Both the position numbers and the translations under genes were made by a program. From contig JALSLM010000200.1 of the NCBI GenBank assembly GCA_026988295.1, positions 1 to 38,638 on the forward strand: a stretch of 38,638 bases of DNA, given 5' to 3'. A model generated the notes under the pieces. That model did not search any database. It was not told where the DNA came from and saw only the letters and a list, made by a program, of their open reading frames with translations. Numbering within the stretch: position 1 is the stretch's first letter; the number at the start of each line of letters is the position of its first letter. Source of the DNA: Thiotrichaceae bacterium. Lineage in GTDB: Bacteria > Pseudomonadota > Gammaproteobacteria > Thiotrichales > Thiotrichaceae. This document shows, piece after piece, positions 25,617 through 35,286 of this stretch.

Positions 25617-26084
25617 ATGAATACTTATTTATTATTAAAGAGCCTACATATTCTTGGAATTGTAATCTTCTTAGGGAATATTATTACTGGGTGGTGGAAA
25701 GTAATGGCTGATAAAACAAGAAATAAGGACATTATCATTTTTGCTCAGCGACAAGTTACGTTAACTGATTATATTTTTACTTTTGGAGGAGCATCTCTCG
25801 TTTTAGTAACAGGTATTTTTAATGCCGAGCTACACGAAATGAATTACTTTAGTATTAATTGGTTAGCTTGGGGGTTTTGGTTATTTGTAGCATCGGGAGT
25901 GATTTGGGTGTTAATACTGATTCCTGTACAAATCATGCAGGCAAAAATGGCTAAGGACTTTACTAAAGAAGAGCCTATACCAGAGAAGTATTGGAAACTG
26001 GGGAAGATATGGTTATATTTTGGTATTCTAGCCACAGTTTTGCCAATGCTAAATTTGTATTGGATGGTTTTTAAGCCAACTTGA
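25617..26084 (+). CDS. DUF2269-like integral membrane protein
   Basis: 155 aa with four predicted membrane helices (about 4-24, 48-68, 82-106, 128-150). The N-terminal YLLLKSLHILGIVIFLGNIITGWW, with a His in helix 1, and the loop MADKTRNKDIIIFAQRQVTLTDYIFTF match the PF10027 (DUF2269) pattern of small four-helix membrane proteins of unknown function. AAGGGAATTAA precedes the ATG. It stands alone between repeats, so context does not suggest a role. Confidence 0.75.
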   Translation: MNTYLLLKSLHILGIVIFLGNIITGWWKVMADKTRNKDIIIFAQRQVTLTDYIFTFGGASLVLVTGIFNAELHEMNYFSINWLAWGFWLFVASGVIWVLILIPVQIMQAKMAKDFTKEEPIPEKYWKLGKIWLYFGILATVLPMLNLYWMVFKPT

Positions 26085-26166
26085 ATCCATACATAATTCA
26101 TCAAACTCCTAATCATTTTACAAATACAATATTATACAAATTTATCATCATGACTAATTATATCCA

Positions 26167-26280
26167 CGGTTCATCGAAATCGTAGGAGTGCGCCCCTTTG
26201 TAGGCACCCAAAATAAACCGCATCTACTCTCATCCAAGTGTATCTAGCGGCTTTACGAGAATAGAGAGCCTACGGGGGGA
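26167..26280. repeat. Family C repeat, degenerate copy
   Basis: CATCGAAATCGTAGGAGTGCGCCCCTTTGTAGGCACCCAAAATAAACCGCATC parallels the left part of the copy at 25455. The right part (AGAGAGCCTACGGGGGG) is weaker. Confidence 0.5.
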
Positions 26281-26305
26281 AAATCTGAAAATATTATGAG
26301 GTGAA

Positions 26306-26352
26306 CTTATCAAAAGAGGCAAATAGTCGCTCTATTTAACGAATCTGATAAG
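26306..26352. other. Nested inverted repeat (possible structured leader or operator)
   Basis: CTTATCA (26306-26312) pairs with TGATAAG (26346-26352). Inside, AAATAG (26321-26326) pairs with CTATTT (26332-26337). No gene is near on either side within about 220 bases, so the role is unknown. Confidence 0.35.
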
Positions 26353-26392
26353 CTCAGATTATGCTATTGACTGCACCGTTGTTAGTAATATT

Positions 26393-26424
26393 ACCCATCC
26401 CCCCCCTTTTTTACATATTTTGTA
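26393..26424 (-). repeat. Family P repeat, single arm (arm h)
   Basis: ACCCAT C8 T6 ACATATTTT, the reverse orientation. No facing arm is found within 250 bases, so this is a solo copy. Confidence 0.8.
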
Positions 26425-26542
26425 GGAGATTAATGTTAAAAAGCTCTGTAGTTAAAAAATGGTTGAGCAACTCTGTTATATTTATAAGAAATATTAAAAC
26501 TAATTCTTTCTGTACTGGAATTTTTCAAGTAATTAAACTACC

Positions 26543-26617
26543 TTAAGGAAACCCTGATCAAGTCCAATTATTTTTAGCTTCACTAAATTCTAATCAACTT
26601 AATCAGGTTTTCCTTAA
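26543..26617. repeat. Family B MITE-like repeat, short copy (75 bp)
   Basis: TTAAGGAAACCCTGATCAAG at the left and CTTAATCAGGTTTTCCTTAA at the right form the terminal inverted repeat. The centre is ATTTTTAGCTTCACTAAATTC. It ends 30 bases before the trpB start, so it lies in the trpB leader. Confidence 0.8.
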
Positions 26618-26647
26618 CAGAGATATTAATTAACTTGGAGAGAGATT

Positions 26648-27845
26648 ATGGGCAAAGATTTTTTAGAAATGCCAAATGAAAAAGGTTATTTTGGTGAATA
26701 TGGTGGGCAGATAATCCCTCCGCAACTCATTGAGATTATGAATCAAATCAATGATGCCTATGAAGAAATAAAAAAATACTAAAGCATTTAAAGATGAATT
26801 AGTTGATCTTCAGCTTAATTATATCGGTCGCCCTAGCCCTATTTATCATGCTAAACGCCTTAGTGATAAAGTGGGTGGTGCGCAAATCTATCTAAAACGT
26901 GAAGATTTAAACCACACGGGCGCACATAAAATAAATCACTGTATTGGCGAAGCACTACTTGCCAAACACATGGGTAAATCTCTGGTTATCGCTGAAACTG
27001 GCGCGGGGCAACATGGTGTTGCACTTGCTACGGCCTGTGCGCTTGTTGGAATTGATTGTGAAATTCACATGGGTGAAATCGATATTGCCAAAGAACACCC
27101 CAATGTGACCAAAATGAAAATTCTCGGTTGTAAGATTGTGCCAGTATCTCGTGGCACTAAAACGCTTAAAGATGCTGTAGATAGTGCCTTTGAAGAATAC
27201 TTAAAAGACCCTGTTAACTCATTGTATGCAATAGGTTCTGTTGTTGGTCCGCATCCTTTTCCAAAAATGGTACGTGATTTTCAAACCGTCGTCGGTATTG
27301 AAGCACGTCAGCAATTTATGGATAAACACGGAAAACTACCTGATATTTTAATGGCATGTGTGGGCGGCGGCTCTAACGCAATGGGCTTGTTCACTGCTTT
27401 TCTAAATGATGATGTTGATATGATTGGGGTAGAACCCGCAGGAAAAGGGCTAGATACGCCTGACCATGCGGCTACATTAACACTCGGTAGCAAAGGCGCA
27501 ATTCATGGCTTTGAATGTTATAACTTGCAAGATGATGAGGGCAACCCTTTACCCGTTTATTCAATCGCATCTGGTTTAGATTACCCTGGCGTTGGCCCTC
27601 AGCACTGCTATCTCAAGGATATTGAACGTGTGCAATATGTAACCGCTGATGACAAAGAATGTTTGGATGCCTTTATGGATCTTTCAAGACTTGAAGGAAT
27701 TATTCCTGCCTTAGAAAGTGCTCATGCAGTAGCTCATGCTATGAAGATCGCCAAAGATATGCCAAAAGATAAAAATATATTGGTTAATTTATCAGGGCGT
27801 GGCGACAAAGATGCTGATTTTGTAGCCGATAAGTTATCGCTATAA
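26648..27845 (+). pseudogene. trpB: Tryptophan synthase beta chain, frameshifted at an A7 tract
   Basis: The reading from ATG 26648 (GGAGAGAG upstream) gives [13 protein letters not shown] and ends at TAA 26780-26782. Translation in the +1 frame from about 26774 continues the same protein without loss: [33 protein letters not shown] (PLP Lys in HTGAHK), [37 protein letters not shown] and NLSGRGDKD. One fewer A in the seven at 26770-26776 would give a 398-residue protein, normal for TrpB. So it is a recent lesion, a slippage site or a sequencing/assembly error. trpA is not adjacent. The sequence resembles a divergent TrpB group with IPPQL and [11 protein letters not shown] rather than the usual enterobacterial type. 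Confidence 0.85.
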
Positions 27846-27870
27846 CAGGAACACACACGTTCTATAGTCT

Positions 27871-28671
27871 TTATTTATAAGCAACTCTAGTACTTAGGAA
27901 GGCTCTAGCAAAGCGCTTTCCTAATTCTAGTTGACCTCTGGTGCTATAGTGCAAGTGATCATTGCGTTTTTCTAAATCAGCTGTTCTGATTAGTCTCAAG
28001 TTTCTAATATGTCGGGCTGCCACTCTTTGAGCTTGCTGAACAATTGCTGTAGCAGGAAAAAACTTAAGCGGTGGATTTATACTTCCCATAATAAAAGGTG
28101 CATTGGGTGATTTAAGCTCTGTTCGTAGCCTATTCACAAATCTATTCAAGTTATTAGCGTATTGTTTTGCAGCAGCTGGATATTTTGCATCTGCCTCTCC
28201 TTGCATCCATAAGATACCTGCAAGTTTTGCATCTTTATTATTAAAGCCAACTTTAGCTGTTTTTATGAGTTTTTTGAAAAGAGGACCAGCACTTGCATTA
28301 CGAGTTGAACGCGCTTTTGCAGCATTCCAGTTTGGATCCCACGCAAATAGTGAAGTACCACCCACTGCAAATTTTATCAGCTTAATTGTATCGTGAGGAA
28401 AATGCCGTGAAAGTTCATGTGCAAATCCAATTTCAGGACCAAAATGCCTAAACCGATTTAGTGGTGTTTTATAGCCATTATAATAAAATTCAACATTGCT
28501 AGGCACTCTACGGTAATTAGGGGCAAGTTCTCTAGCTGTGCCCTGCCCTGCCATATTTGATTGGCCTGCTAATATAAAAACTAATTCTCTAGCTTGCAAG
28601 CCCGACGAAAAGACGAAGAAAAGCAAGAAGATAGAAAGAAAATGAACTATTGGTTTTTTAACGGTTGTCAT
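27871..28671 (-). CDS. Secreted SGNH-type esterase (sialate O-acetylesterase-like, SASA domain)
   Basis: 266 aa. An N-terminal signal peptide (KKPIVHFLSIFLLFFVFSSGLQA, about 5-27) is followed by FILAGQSNMAGQG (about 32-44), whose Ser is the block I nucleophile. GILWMQGEADAKYP (about 153-166) is block III, and ADLEKRNDHLHYSTRGQ near 231-247 supplies the catalytic His. These are the features of the carbohydrate esterase 6 / SASA family that removes O-acetyl groups from sugars. Expected in the periplasm or outside. Its end is 25 bases from the trpB stop on the opposite strand. The true substrate is unknown. Confidence 0.85.
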   Translation of the reverse strand: MTTVKKPIVHFLSIFLLFFVFSSGLQARELVFILAGQSNMAGQGTARELAPNYRRVPSNVEFYYNGYKTPLNRFRHFGPEIGFAHELSRHFPHDTIKLIKFAVGGTSLFAWDPNWNAAKARSTRNASAGPLFKKLIKTAKVGFNNKDAKLAGILWMQGEADAKYPAAAKQYANNLNRFVNRLRTELKSPNAPFIMGSINPPLKFFPATAIVQQAQRVAARHIRNLRLIRTADLEKRNDHLHYSTRGQLELGKRFARAFLSTRVAYK

Positions 28672-28764
28672 ATAGATTACTTATTTCATCCAAAATTTAT
28701 ATTCAAACGTATAATATATTACTTGAACAAAACTTGTTTAATAATTTAAAAAGGCATATTTTTA

Positions 28765-29745
28765 ATGTCAATAATATCGGCTTTATACCCTCATAAAAAA
28801 TCACTCAATATCATTTTATCCTTATCATTTAGTCTTATTAGTACTAGCGTTTTTAGCACTCAACTTTCTGGACAGGTCATCCCTTCCCACTGTCAATCTC
28901 AGCGAGTAAAACTACAGATGCTAGGAACGCGAGACCCTGAAATACTTGATGGGCAAGCTTCGACAAGCTATTTGATCTGGCTTGATAATAAAGCGCGTGT
29001 GATTGTTGATATGGGGGCTGGGAGTTTACAACGCTTCGAGCAAAGCAAAGCAAATTTTGAAGATATTGATTTAATATTATTTAGCCATTTTCATGTTGAT
29101 CATAGCTCTGATTTTCCTGCCTATATAAAAGGTGCTTTTTTTACCCAACGGACAAAAGACTTACACGTTTTAGGTCCAACTGGCACAGAGTTTGTTGCCT
29201 CAGCAGAGCAATTTGTTGAACGAGCAATAGGTAGCAAAGCTGGTATGTATCCTTATCTAGGCAATGTTCTTGAAAAAAACTCACCCAGTGCCTATAAAAT
29301 CAAAGCCAAAAATATCCAATGGTCATACAGTGATCTGAATATTAAAACAATTTACAATAGAAATGACATTACCGTAAAAACAGTCTCTACACATCATGGG
29401 CCTTTCCCTTCTCAGGGCTATCGAGTAGAGTTAGCAGGTTGTTCAATTGCTTTTTCTGGTGATATGAGTGGGAGACTTCGCGCCATGCCTGATCTAGCAA
29501 AAAATGCTAATATTTTAGTGGCACACAACGCCATACCTGAAAATGCGACGGGTGTTCCCGCTCTATTACACATGACCCCTTCTTATATTGGCAAAATGGC
29601 AAAGCAGGCAAATGTAAAATTACTGTTATCAACGCATCTAATGAAACGTAGTTTGTCAGTAAAAAAGCAGACTTTGCAGCTAATACGCAAAAGTTATAAA
29701 GGAAAAGTGTTGTATCCAAATGATCTGGATAGTTTTAACCCTTAA
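28765..29745 (+). CDS. Secreted metallo-beta-lactamase-fold hydrolase
   Basis: 326 aa. A signal peptide (SLNIILSLSFSLISTSVFST, about 13-32) precedes the fold. LILFSHFHVDHSSDF (about 103-117) is the HxHxDH zinc motif; VSTHHGPFPSQGYRV supplies the next His, IAFSGDMSG the bridging Asp, and LLLSTHLM the last His. The layout is that of the RNase Z/arylsulfatase-like periplasmic hydrolases often annotated only as MBL fold. AAAAGGC precedes the ATG. It is divergent from the esterase gene across 93 bp. The TAA is at 29743-29745, and its last base is the first base of a family A repeat. Confidence 0.87.
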   Translation: MSIISALYPHKKSLNIILSLSFSLISTSVFSTQLSGQVIPSHCQSQRVKLQMLGTRDPEILDGQASTSYLIWLDNKARVIVDMGAGSLQRFEQSKANFEDIDLILFSHFHVDHSSDFPAYIKGAFFTQRTKDLHVLGPTGTEFVASAEQFVERAIGSKAGMYPYLGNVLEKNSPSAYKIKAKNIQWSYSDLNIKTIYNRNDITVKTVSTHHGPFPSQGYRVELAGCSIAFSGDMSGRLRAMPDLAKNANILVAHNAIPENATGVPALLHMTPSYIGKMAKQANVKLLLSTHLMKRSLSVKKQTLQLIRKSYKGKVLYPNDLDSFNP

Positions 29746-29955
29746 CCTGAATCCGTAAAGTCACTACGGTACGGACGCAAGCTATTGATTCATCACGGGT
29801 TTAAGAAATACCCGCTTAACCTATGGGTGAAGCTAAGATTTAGTGAGCTTCCCATCTGCGCTAGCAGATGGTGAACTCAATTATGCAGAGCTTTTAAATC
29901 CACTATGAAACCAATACCTTATCCCTCATATCCGTATTAGCCTAACGGATTCAGA
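29745..29955. repeat. Family A MITE-like repeat, long copy (211 bp)
   Basis: ACCTGAATCCGTAAAGTCACTACGG at the left, CTAACGGATTCAGAT at the right. The internal block with GCGCTAGCAGATGGTGAACTC is identical to that in the copy at 2911. It overlaps the stop codon of the metallo-hydrolase by one base. Confidence 0.82.
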
Positions 29956-30007
29956 TAGAGGCAAAAAAGACAAGTAACAATGGTAGGTTTATTATTGCAT
30001 CGTCCCT

Positions 30008-30060
30008 AAGACTATGGACAGAGACTTATACACGACAAAGAGCATAGTCTTTTTATTTCA
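30008..30060 (+). terminator. Hairpin AAGACTATG ... CATAGTCTT with T run
   Basis: AAGACTATG (30008-30016) pairs with CATAGTCTT (30043-30051), followed by TTTATT. The loop is 26 bases. It could end transcription from the metallo-hydrolase side or be the end of a small RNA; nothing more can be supported. Confidence 0.4.
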
Positions 30061-30129
30061 CTGATCACACAGAGGATATATAATAAAGTGGCTCTATTAC
30101 TCTTTACCTATTAAAAAGAGAATTATAAA

Positions 30130-30306
30130 ATGTTAAAACGCTTGGAAGTCTTTCTTATTATTACCGTATTTATCGTAATAACAGCAATTATCCTGATTGT
30201 CTATAGTATGAAGCGTGAGCAAGAATATAAAGCGCATAGTATTATAACTCAAGAGGCGATTGTGAACGGCGCTGCTTACGCTATCAACATGAAAAGCAAT
30301 ATATAA
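30130..30306 (+). CDS. Small single-span membrane protein, possibly the 5' part of a frameshifted gene
   Basis: 58 aa, MLKRLEVFLIITVFIVITAI and onward, one membrane helix (about 7-27) and a basic polar tail. No family recognised. After residue 38 the frame two bases ahead also codes well, giving CLRYQHEKQYIKGLWKEAI, then a second hydrophobic helix, and ending at TAA 30402-30404. The two halves look like one two-helix protein of about 90 residues joined by an indel near 30245-30285. GAGAATTATAAA upstream gives a weak ribosome site. Confidence 0.4.
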   Translation: MLKRLEVFLIITVFIVITAIILIVYSMKREQEYKAHSIITQEAIVNGAAYAINMKSNI

Positions 30307-30404
30307 AAGGTCTTTGGAAAGAAGCTATTATTATCATTGTTATCGTTAGCTTTGCCCTAATTTTAATGTTTACTTTGTTGATGAAAACCACAAAAAGCAG
30401 GTAA
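30307..30404 (+). pseudogene. Possible 3' half of the small membrane protein, in another frame
   Basis: The frame that overlaps the end of the 58-aa protein and ends at 30402-30404 encodes LWKEAIIIIVIVSFALILMF and a short basic tail. It has no start codon of its own at the right place, so it is expressed only if the frame is restored. It may equally be chance hydrophobic coding. Confidence 0.3.
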
Positions 30405-30426
30405 ACAATATCATAGATATCCTATT

Positions 30427-30675
30427 ACCCACCCCCCCCTTTTTTTACATATTTTTAACCCTATCCCGAATCAAGAGATCAATACGGATAACAGGCTGTA
30501 AGATATTGTTTTAAAAAAATTTTAATAAATCTTAAGTTCGTCCGTAGCTTAATCTACACTAATATATCAAAGTATAAAGCACAGGGTTAATCCACTACCT
30601 AACTCTGATCAAGCAAGTATTATTTTCTTTCTTAGTTTTTTGATAAAAAGTGTAAAAAACAGGGGGGGGATGGGT
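30427..30675. repeat. Family P facing pair enclosing about 200 bp (arms i and j)
   Basis: Left arm ACCCAC C7 T7 AC (30427-30448) and right arm GTAAAAAACA G8 ATGGGT (30652-30675) face inward, like the pair at 20440-20645. The enclosed 200 bases are AT-rich with no gene or tRNA. The right arm lies 57 bases beyond the merR stop. Confidence 0.7.
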
Positions 30676-30731
30676 ATATAAAAATATCTAGGAGGTTGTC
30701 GAGTACTAAAAATATTCATACACCGGCTACT

Positions 30732-31094
30732 CTACGTCTTATCCTTAAATATTTTTAATATATTTTCTAACTCTGTAATAATTTGGCGAGATAGCTGATT
30801 GGCTTGCATACTATCGTCTTCTGCTTCTTCGCCTGCTAGTTTTTGACGTGCGCCATTAATGGTATAGCCCTGCTCATGTAATAAGCTTCGTATTTGACGA
30901 ATCAAAATTACATCTTGACGCTGATAATAACGGCGGTTGCCACGCCGCTTCATGGGTTTCAAGTCGGGGAATTCTTGCTCCCAATAACGTAGCACATGCG
31001 CCTTTACACCACATAGATCACTTACTTCACCGATAGTAAAATAGCGTTTCCCCGGAATTGCTGGTAATTCTTTATTATTAGACGTTTCCAGCAT
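30732..31094 (-). CDS. MerR-family transcriptional regulator
   Basis: 120 aa. Residues 18-87 are a MerR winged helix: [26 protein letters not shown], then [39 protein letters not shown]. The C-terminus is a short coiled segment ([16 protein letters not shown]) without the Cys residues used for metal binding. It overlaps the ihfA end by 17 bp, so it is translationally coupled. A MerR gene after ihfA is the usual gammaproteobacterial arrangement; its target is not known. Confidence 0.88.
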   Translation of the reverse strand: MLETSNNKELPAIPGKRYFTIGEVSDLCGVKAHVLRYWEQEFPDLKPMKRRGNRRYYQRQDVILIRQIRSLLHEQGYTINGARQKLAGEEAEDDSMQANQLSRQIITELENILKIFKDKT

Positions 31095-31374
31095 AGTTTT
31101 CTACTCTTTGTTTTAGCTTCTGACCTGGACGGAAAGTAACAACGCGGCGAGCACTTACAGGGATAGCTTCTCCTGATTTTGGATTTCTTCCAGGTCTGGA
31201 TGATTTATCACGTAGCATAAAATTACCATAACCAGATAATTTAATATTTTGTCCTTGCTCCAGTGCTGCTTTTATTTCTTCAAAAAACATTTCAACGAGT
31301 TCTTTTGCTTCGCGTTTGTTTAAACCTAACTCGTCAAATAAATTTTCAACCATTCCGGCTTTGGTTAATGTCAT
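31078..31374 (-). CDS. ihfA: Integration host factor alpha subunit
   Basis: 98 aa, the standard length. [35 protein letters not shown], the HU/IHF helix pair, leads to GFGNF-like [23 protein letters not shown] (about 46-68), the DNA-bending arm with its intercalating Pro, and [14 protein letters not shown]. It forms a heterodimer with IhfB, bending DNA in recombination and transcription. GGAGTATCAT precedes the ATG. It lies after pheT with a family B repeat in the gap and is followed by merR. Confidence 0.95.
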   Translation of the reverse strand: MTLTKAGMVENLFDELGLNKREAKELVEMFFEEIKAALEQGQNIKLSGYGNFMLRDKSSRPGRNPKSGEAIPVSARRVVTFRPGQKLKQRVENYAGNV

Positions 31375-31417
31375 CTATGATACTCCTTATATTTTATTTA
31401 AAGAAATTTACACTACC

Positions 31418-31521
31418 TTAAGATCAGCGCAATAGAATAACTATTACGACTCACTTCATGAAAAATAGCGCCAGATTTTTCTGTCGCTAAATTCTAATCG
31501 ACTTAATCAGGTTTTCCTTAA
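31418..31521. repeat. Family B MITE-like repeat supplying the end of pheT
   Basis: The right end, CTTAATCAGGTTTTCCTTAA, reaches into pheT: read on the minus strand, TTA AGG AAA ACC TGA encodes Leu-Arg-Lys-Thr-stop. The interior (CAGCGCAATAGAAT, then AAAAATAGCG) matches the long copy at 35010-35180. The left end is shortened (CCTTAAGATC). Confidence 0.85.
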
Positions 31522-33897
31522 AACTGCGCCTAATTCACTTTTTAATGTAGCTACAATTCTATCAACATGCGTAGTTATTTCTTCTTCTGCAAGGGTGCGT
31601 GAAAAATCCTGAAAAATCAAGCCTAAAGCGAGACTTTTTTGCCCAAAATCGACATTTTCCCCCTCATAGACATCAAAAACAAAATTATCAACTAATTCAT
31701 TTATTTTCAAATCTTTCAATACTTTATATGTTTCATTATAGCTAATATCTCTACTAATCAGCAAAGCAAGGTCACGCCGTGTACTAGGATATGCTGATAA
31801 GCCACTGTATTTAGGTAGCTTTTTCTCATTCATAAAACCAAGGTCAAGTTCAAAAACAAAGACTTGTTGATCAAGATTTAGTTTCTTTTCAAGCGCAGGG
31901 TGCAATGCCCCACATAAGCCTACTTGCCGATCAGCCAACATAATTTTGGCTGATTGACCAGGATGCAAAGTAGCATGTTCTACAGGAACAAATTCAAACT
32001 TCTGCCCACTTGCTTCAGCTAACAAGGCTTCTACATCCCCTTTTAAGTCATAAAAATCAACTTTTTTAGCATCTTTTCCCCACTGTTCTGGATAAAGACT
32101 CCCTGTGATTGCACCTGCTAGTTTCTTACGTTGCTCTGGTAAACCTTCCTCTGATTGTTGAAAACTTAAACCACTTTCAAAAAGACGAACTCGATTTTGT
32201 TGACGCTTTACATTTTTATCAAGCGCAGGGATTAGCCCCGACCAAAGTGTGCTACGCATAACTGATAGCTCTTCTGATATAGGATTAGAGAGCTTAATTT
32301 GCTCAGCGCCTGCGGTTAATAAAGATTCAATCTCAGGTGGTACAAAACTATAAGTAATTGCTTCTTGATAGCCTCTTTGAACTAATACATTCTGCAAAGA
32401 CTCTTCGCGTACTTGAGCTTCTGGTCTTATAGATATTAAAGGTTCCATTGGACGTAGCACGGCCGGAATATTATCGTAGCCATAGATACGCGCAATTTCT
32501 TCGACAATATCCTCTGGGGTCGCGAAATCAAATCGGAAAACAGGTGGTAATATCATCCACCCACCATCAACCACATCAACTTGGCAACCGAGGCGTGTCA
32601 TAATATCCTCTATGCGAGTGTCATCAACCTCAATTCCTAAATGACGCTTGGTACGGCTACGCTCATAATAGATGGCTTCACGCTTGGTTAAATCGTCTCG
32701 TGTAGCAATATCAGTAATTGGCCCTGCTTTACCACCACAAATTTCAATAATAAGCTGTGTTGCTCGCTCTAAGCCTTTTACTTGTAAGTCAAGTGATACG
32801 CCACGCTCAAAACGATGCGAGCCATCGGTGTGCATACCATAGCTACGCGCTTTCCCCATTAATTTTTCAGGCACAAAGAAAGCACTTTCAATATAGATAT
32901 TAGATGTTTCATTAGTAACAGAAGAATCAAGCCCTCCCATAATACCAGCTAAAGACAAGGCTTTCTTGTCATCGGCAATAACCATCGTATCAGCGCGTAG
33001 GGTAAGCTCCTTGCCATCAAGCAGGGTCAGCTTTTCACCTTCTTGTGCATTTCTAACATCTATCCCCCCTTCTAACTTATCAAAATCATAGGCGTGTAGG
33101 GGCTGACCCAATTCAAGCATGACGTAATTAGTTACATCAATGACTGGGCTTAAACTACGCACATCCATACGACGAAGTTTTTCTTTCATCCAGTGAGGTG
33201 TTTCTGCCTTAGTGTTTACATCGCGGATAATACGTCCAGTGAAATGCTGGCATAAATCATCACAAGAAATCTTTACAGGTATCGTGTCATTAATTTTAAT
33301 ATCGGTTGCAGGGACTTTAATTTCATTAACAGGTGATTGCATAATCACCCCTACTTCACGAGCTACTCCTGAAACAGATAATAAATCTGCACGGTTTGGG
33401 GTTGAATCAAGATCAAGTACAACATCATTTAAGTCTAAAAGCTGACGTAAATCAGCACCTAGCTCCGCATCAGTAGGTACTTCTAACAAACCCTCATTTG
33501 CCTCACCCATGCCTAGTGTTTCGGAGCCACAGAACATACCTTGAGATAAAACACCGCGCAGTTTGCTCTTTTTTATCTTGAATATTTTTCCATCAGATTC
33601 AGGCAATTGCGCCCCTATCATGGCAACAGGGACTTTCTGCTCAGCTTCTACGCTTGCATTAGTCACTATTTGAAGCAACTCTTGTGTGCCAACATCTACC
33701 TGACAAACACGTAATCTATCTGCATCAGGATGCTGTTCAATAGTTTTTATTTGACCAACAACCACATTAGTAAATGCAGAAGCGACTGGCTCAATACCAT
33801 CAAGCTCAGTCCCTGACATAATTAATTGATGTGCTAGCTCATCGGTTGTTGCATCTGGATTAACCCATTCGCGCAACCATTTTTCACTTATTCTCAT
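31507..33897 (-). CDS. pheT: Phenylalanine-tRNA ligase beta subunit
   Basis: 796 aa, the normal length. It pairs with PheS as an alpha2-beta2 enzyme. MRISEKWLREWVNPD opens it. The tRNA-binding/EMAP domain is VVVGQIKTIEQHPDADRLRV (about 45-64). B3/B4 editing and B5 domains follow, with RFERGVSLDLQVKGLERATQ and the linking AREVG, and FDLATPEDIVEEIARIYGY-like text around 470. The C-terminal anticodon-binding fold reads YPSTRRDLALL and then LKSELGAV. The last five codons (Leu-Arg-Lys-Thr-stop) are supplied by a family B inverted repeat. 16 bases separate it from pheS. Confidence 0.96.
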   Translation of the reverse strand: MRISEKWLREWVNPDATTDELAHQLIMSGTELDGIEPVASAFTNVVVGQIKTIEQHPDADRLRVCQVDVGTQELLQIVTNASVEAEQKVPVAMIGAQLPESDGKIFKIKKSKLRGVLSQGMFCGSETLGMGEANEGLLEVPTDAELGADLRQLLDLNDVVLDLDSTPNRADLLSVSGVAREVGVIMQSPVNEIKVPATDIKINDTIPVKISCDDLCQHFTGRIIRDVNTKAETPHWMKEKLRRMDVRSLSPVIDVTNYVMLELGQPLHAYDFDKLEGGIDVRNAQEGEKLTLLDGKELTLRADTMVIADDKKALSLAGIMGGLDSSVTNETSNIYIESAFFVPEKLMGKARSYGMHTDGSHRFERGVSLDLQVKGLERATQLIIEICGGKAGPITDIATRDDLTKREAIYYERSRTKRHLGIEVDDTRIEDIMTRLGCQVDVVDGGWMILPPVFRFDFATPEDIVEEIARIYGYDNIPAVLRPMEPLISIRPEAQVREESLQNVLVQRGYQEAITYSFVPPEIESLLTAGAEQIKLSNPISEELSVMRSTLWSGLIPALDKNVKRQQNRVRLFESGLSFQQSEEGLPEQRKKLAGAITGSLYPEQWGKDAKKVDFYDLKGDVEALLAEASGQKFEFVPVEHATLHPGQSAKIMLADRQVGLCGALHPALEKKLNLDQQVFVFELDLGFMNEKKLPKYSGLSAYPSTRRDLALLISRDISYNETYKVLKDLKINELVDNFVFDVYEGENVDFGQKSLALGLIFQDFSRTLAEEEITTHVDRIVATLKSELGAVLRKT

Positions 33898-33913
33898 AAT
33901 CTTATACCAATTT

Positions 33914-34954
<1,041 letters not shown>

Positions 34955-35009
34955 TTAGCTTGCTCTTTTAAAAAGACTGTCTGGAAATAGAGAGTCTCTT
35001 AGATTTCCC

Positions 35010-35180
35010 TTAAGGAAACCCTGATCAAGTCTAATTATTTTTAGCTTGGCAAATCTGCCGATATTTTCCACTAAGCTCGGCGCAATAGAATGACTCATGA
35101 CTATTACGTCTCACTTCATGAAAAATAGCGACAGATTTTTCTACGCTAAATTCTAATCAACTTAATCAGGTTTTCCTTAA
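35010..35180. repeat. Family B MITE-like repeat, long copy (171 bp)
   Basis: TTAAGGAAACCCTGATCAAG at the left and CTTAATCAGGTTTTCCTTAA at the right form near-perfect terminal inverted repeats. The interior has GCGCAATAGAATGACTC and AAAAATAGCGACAGATTTTTC. It lies between rplT and pheS, within the 338-bp gap that also holds the rplT terminator, and may affect pheST expression. Confidence 0.85.
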
Positions 35181-35186
35181 ACGAGC

Positions 35187-35226
35187 AATAAAAAAAGCGA
35201 GGGAAGGCAAATGCCTTTCCTCGCTT
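35187..35226 (-). terminator. Intrinsic terminator of the thrS-infC-rpmI-rplT operon
   Basis: On the minus strand AAGCGAGG-AAAGGCA-TTTGCCTT-CCCTCGCTT forms a long stem (35195-35226) followed by T7. It is 61 bases beyond the rplT stop and separates it from pheST. Confidence 0.85.
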
Positions 35227-35286
35227 TGTTTTTACATCTTTTGTATATCTGAGCTTAAAATATAAACTTCAGATTGAACAGTAAAC

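Noticed and set aside
30427-30675. tRNA after merR
   Set aside because: The position is where some gammaproteobacteria have a tRNA gene, but no cloverleaf or T-loop sequence was found.
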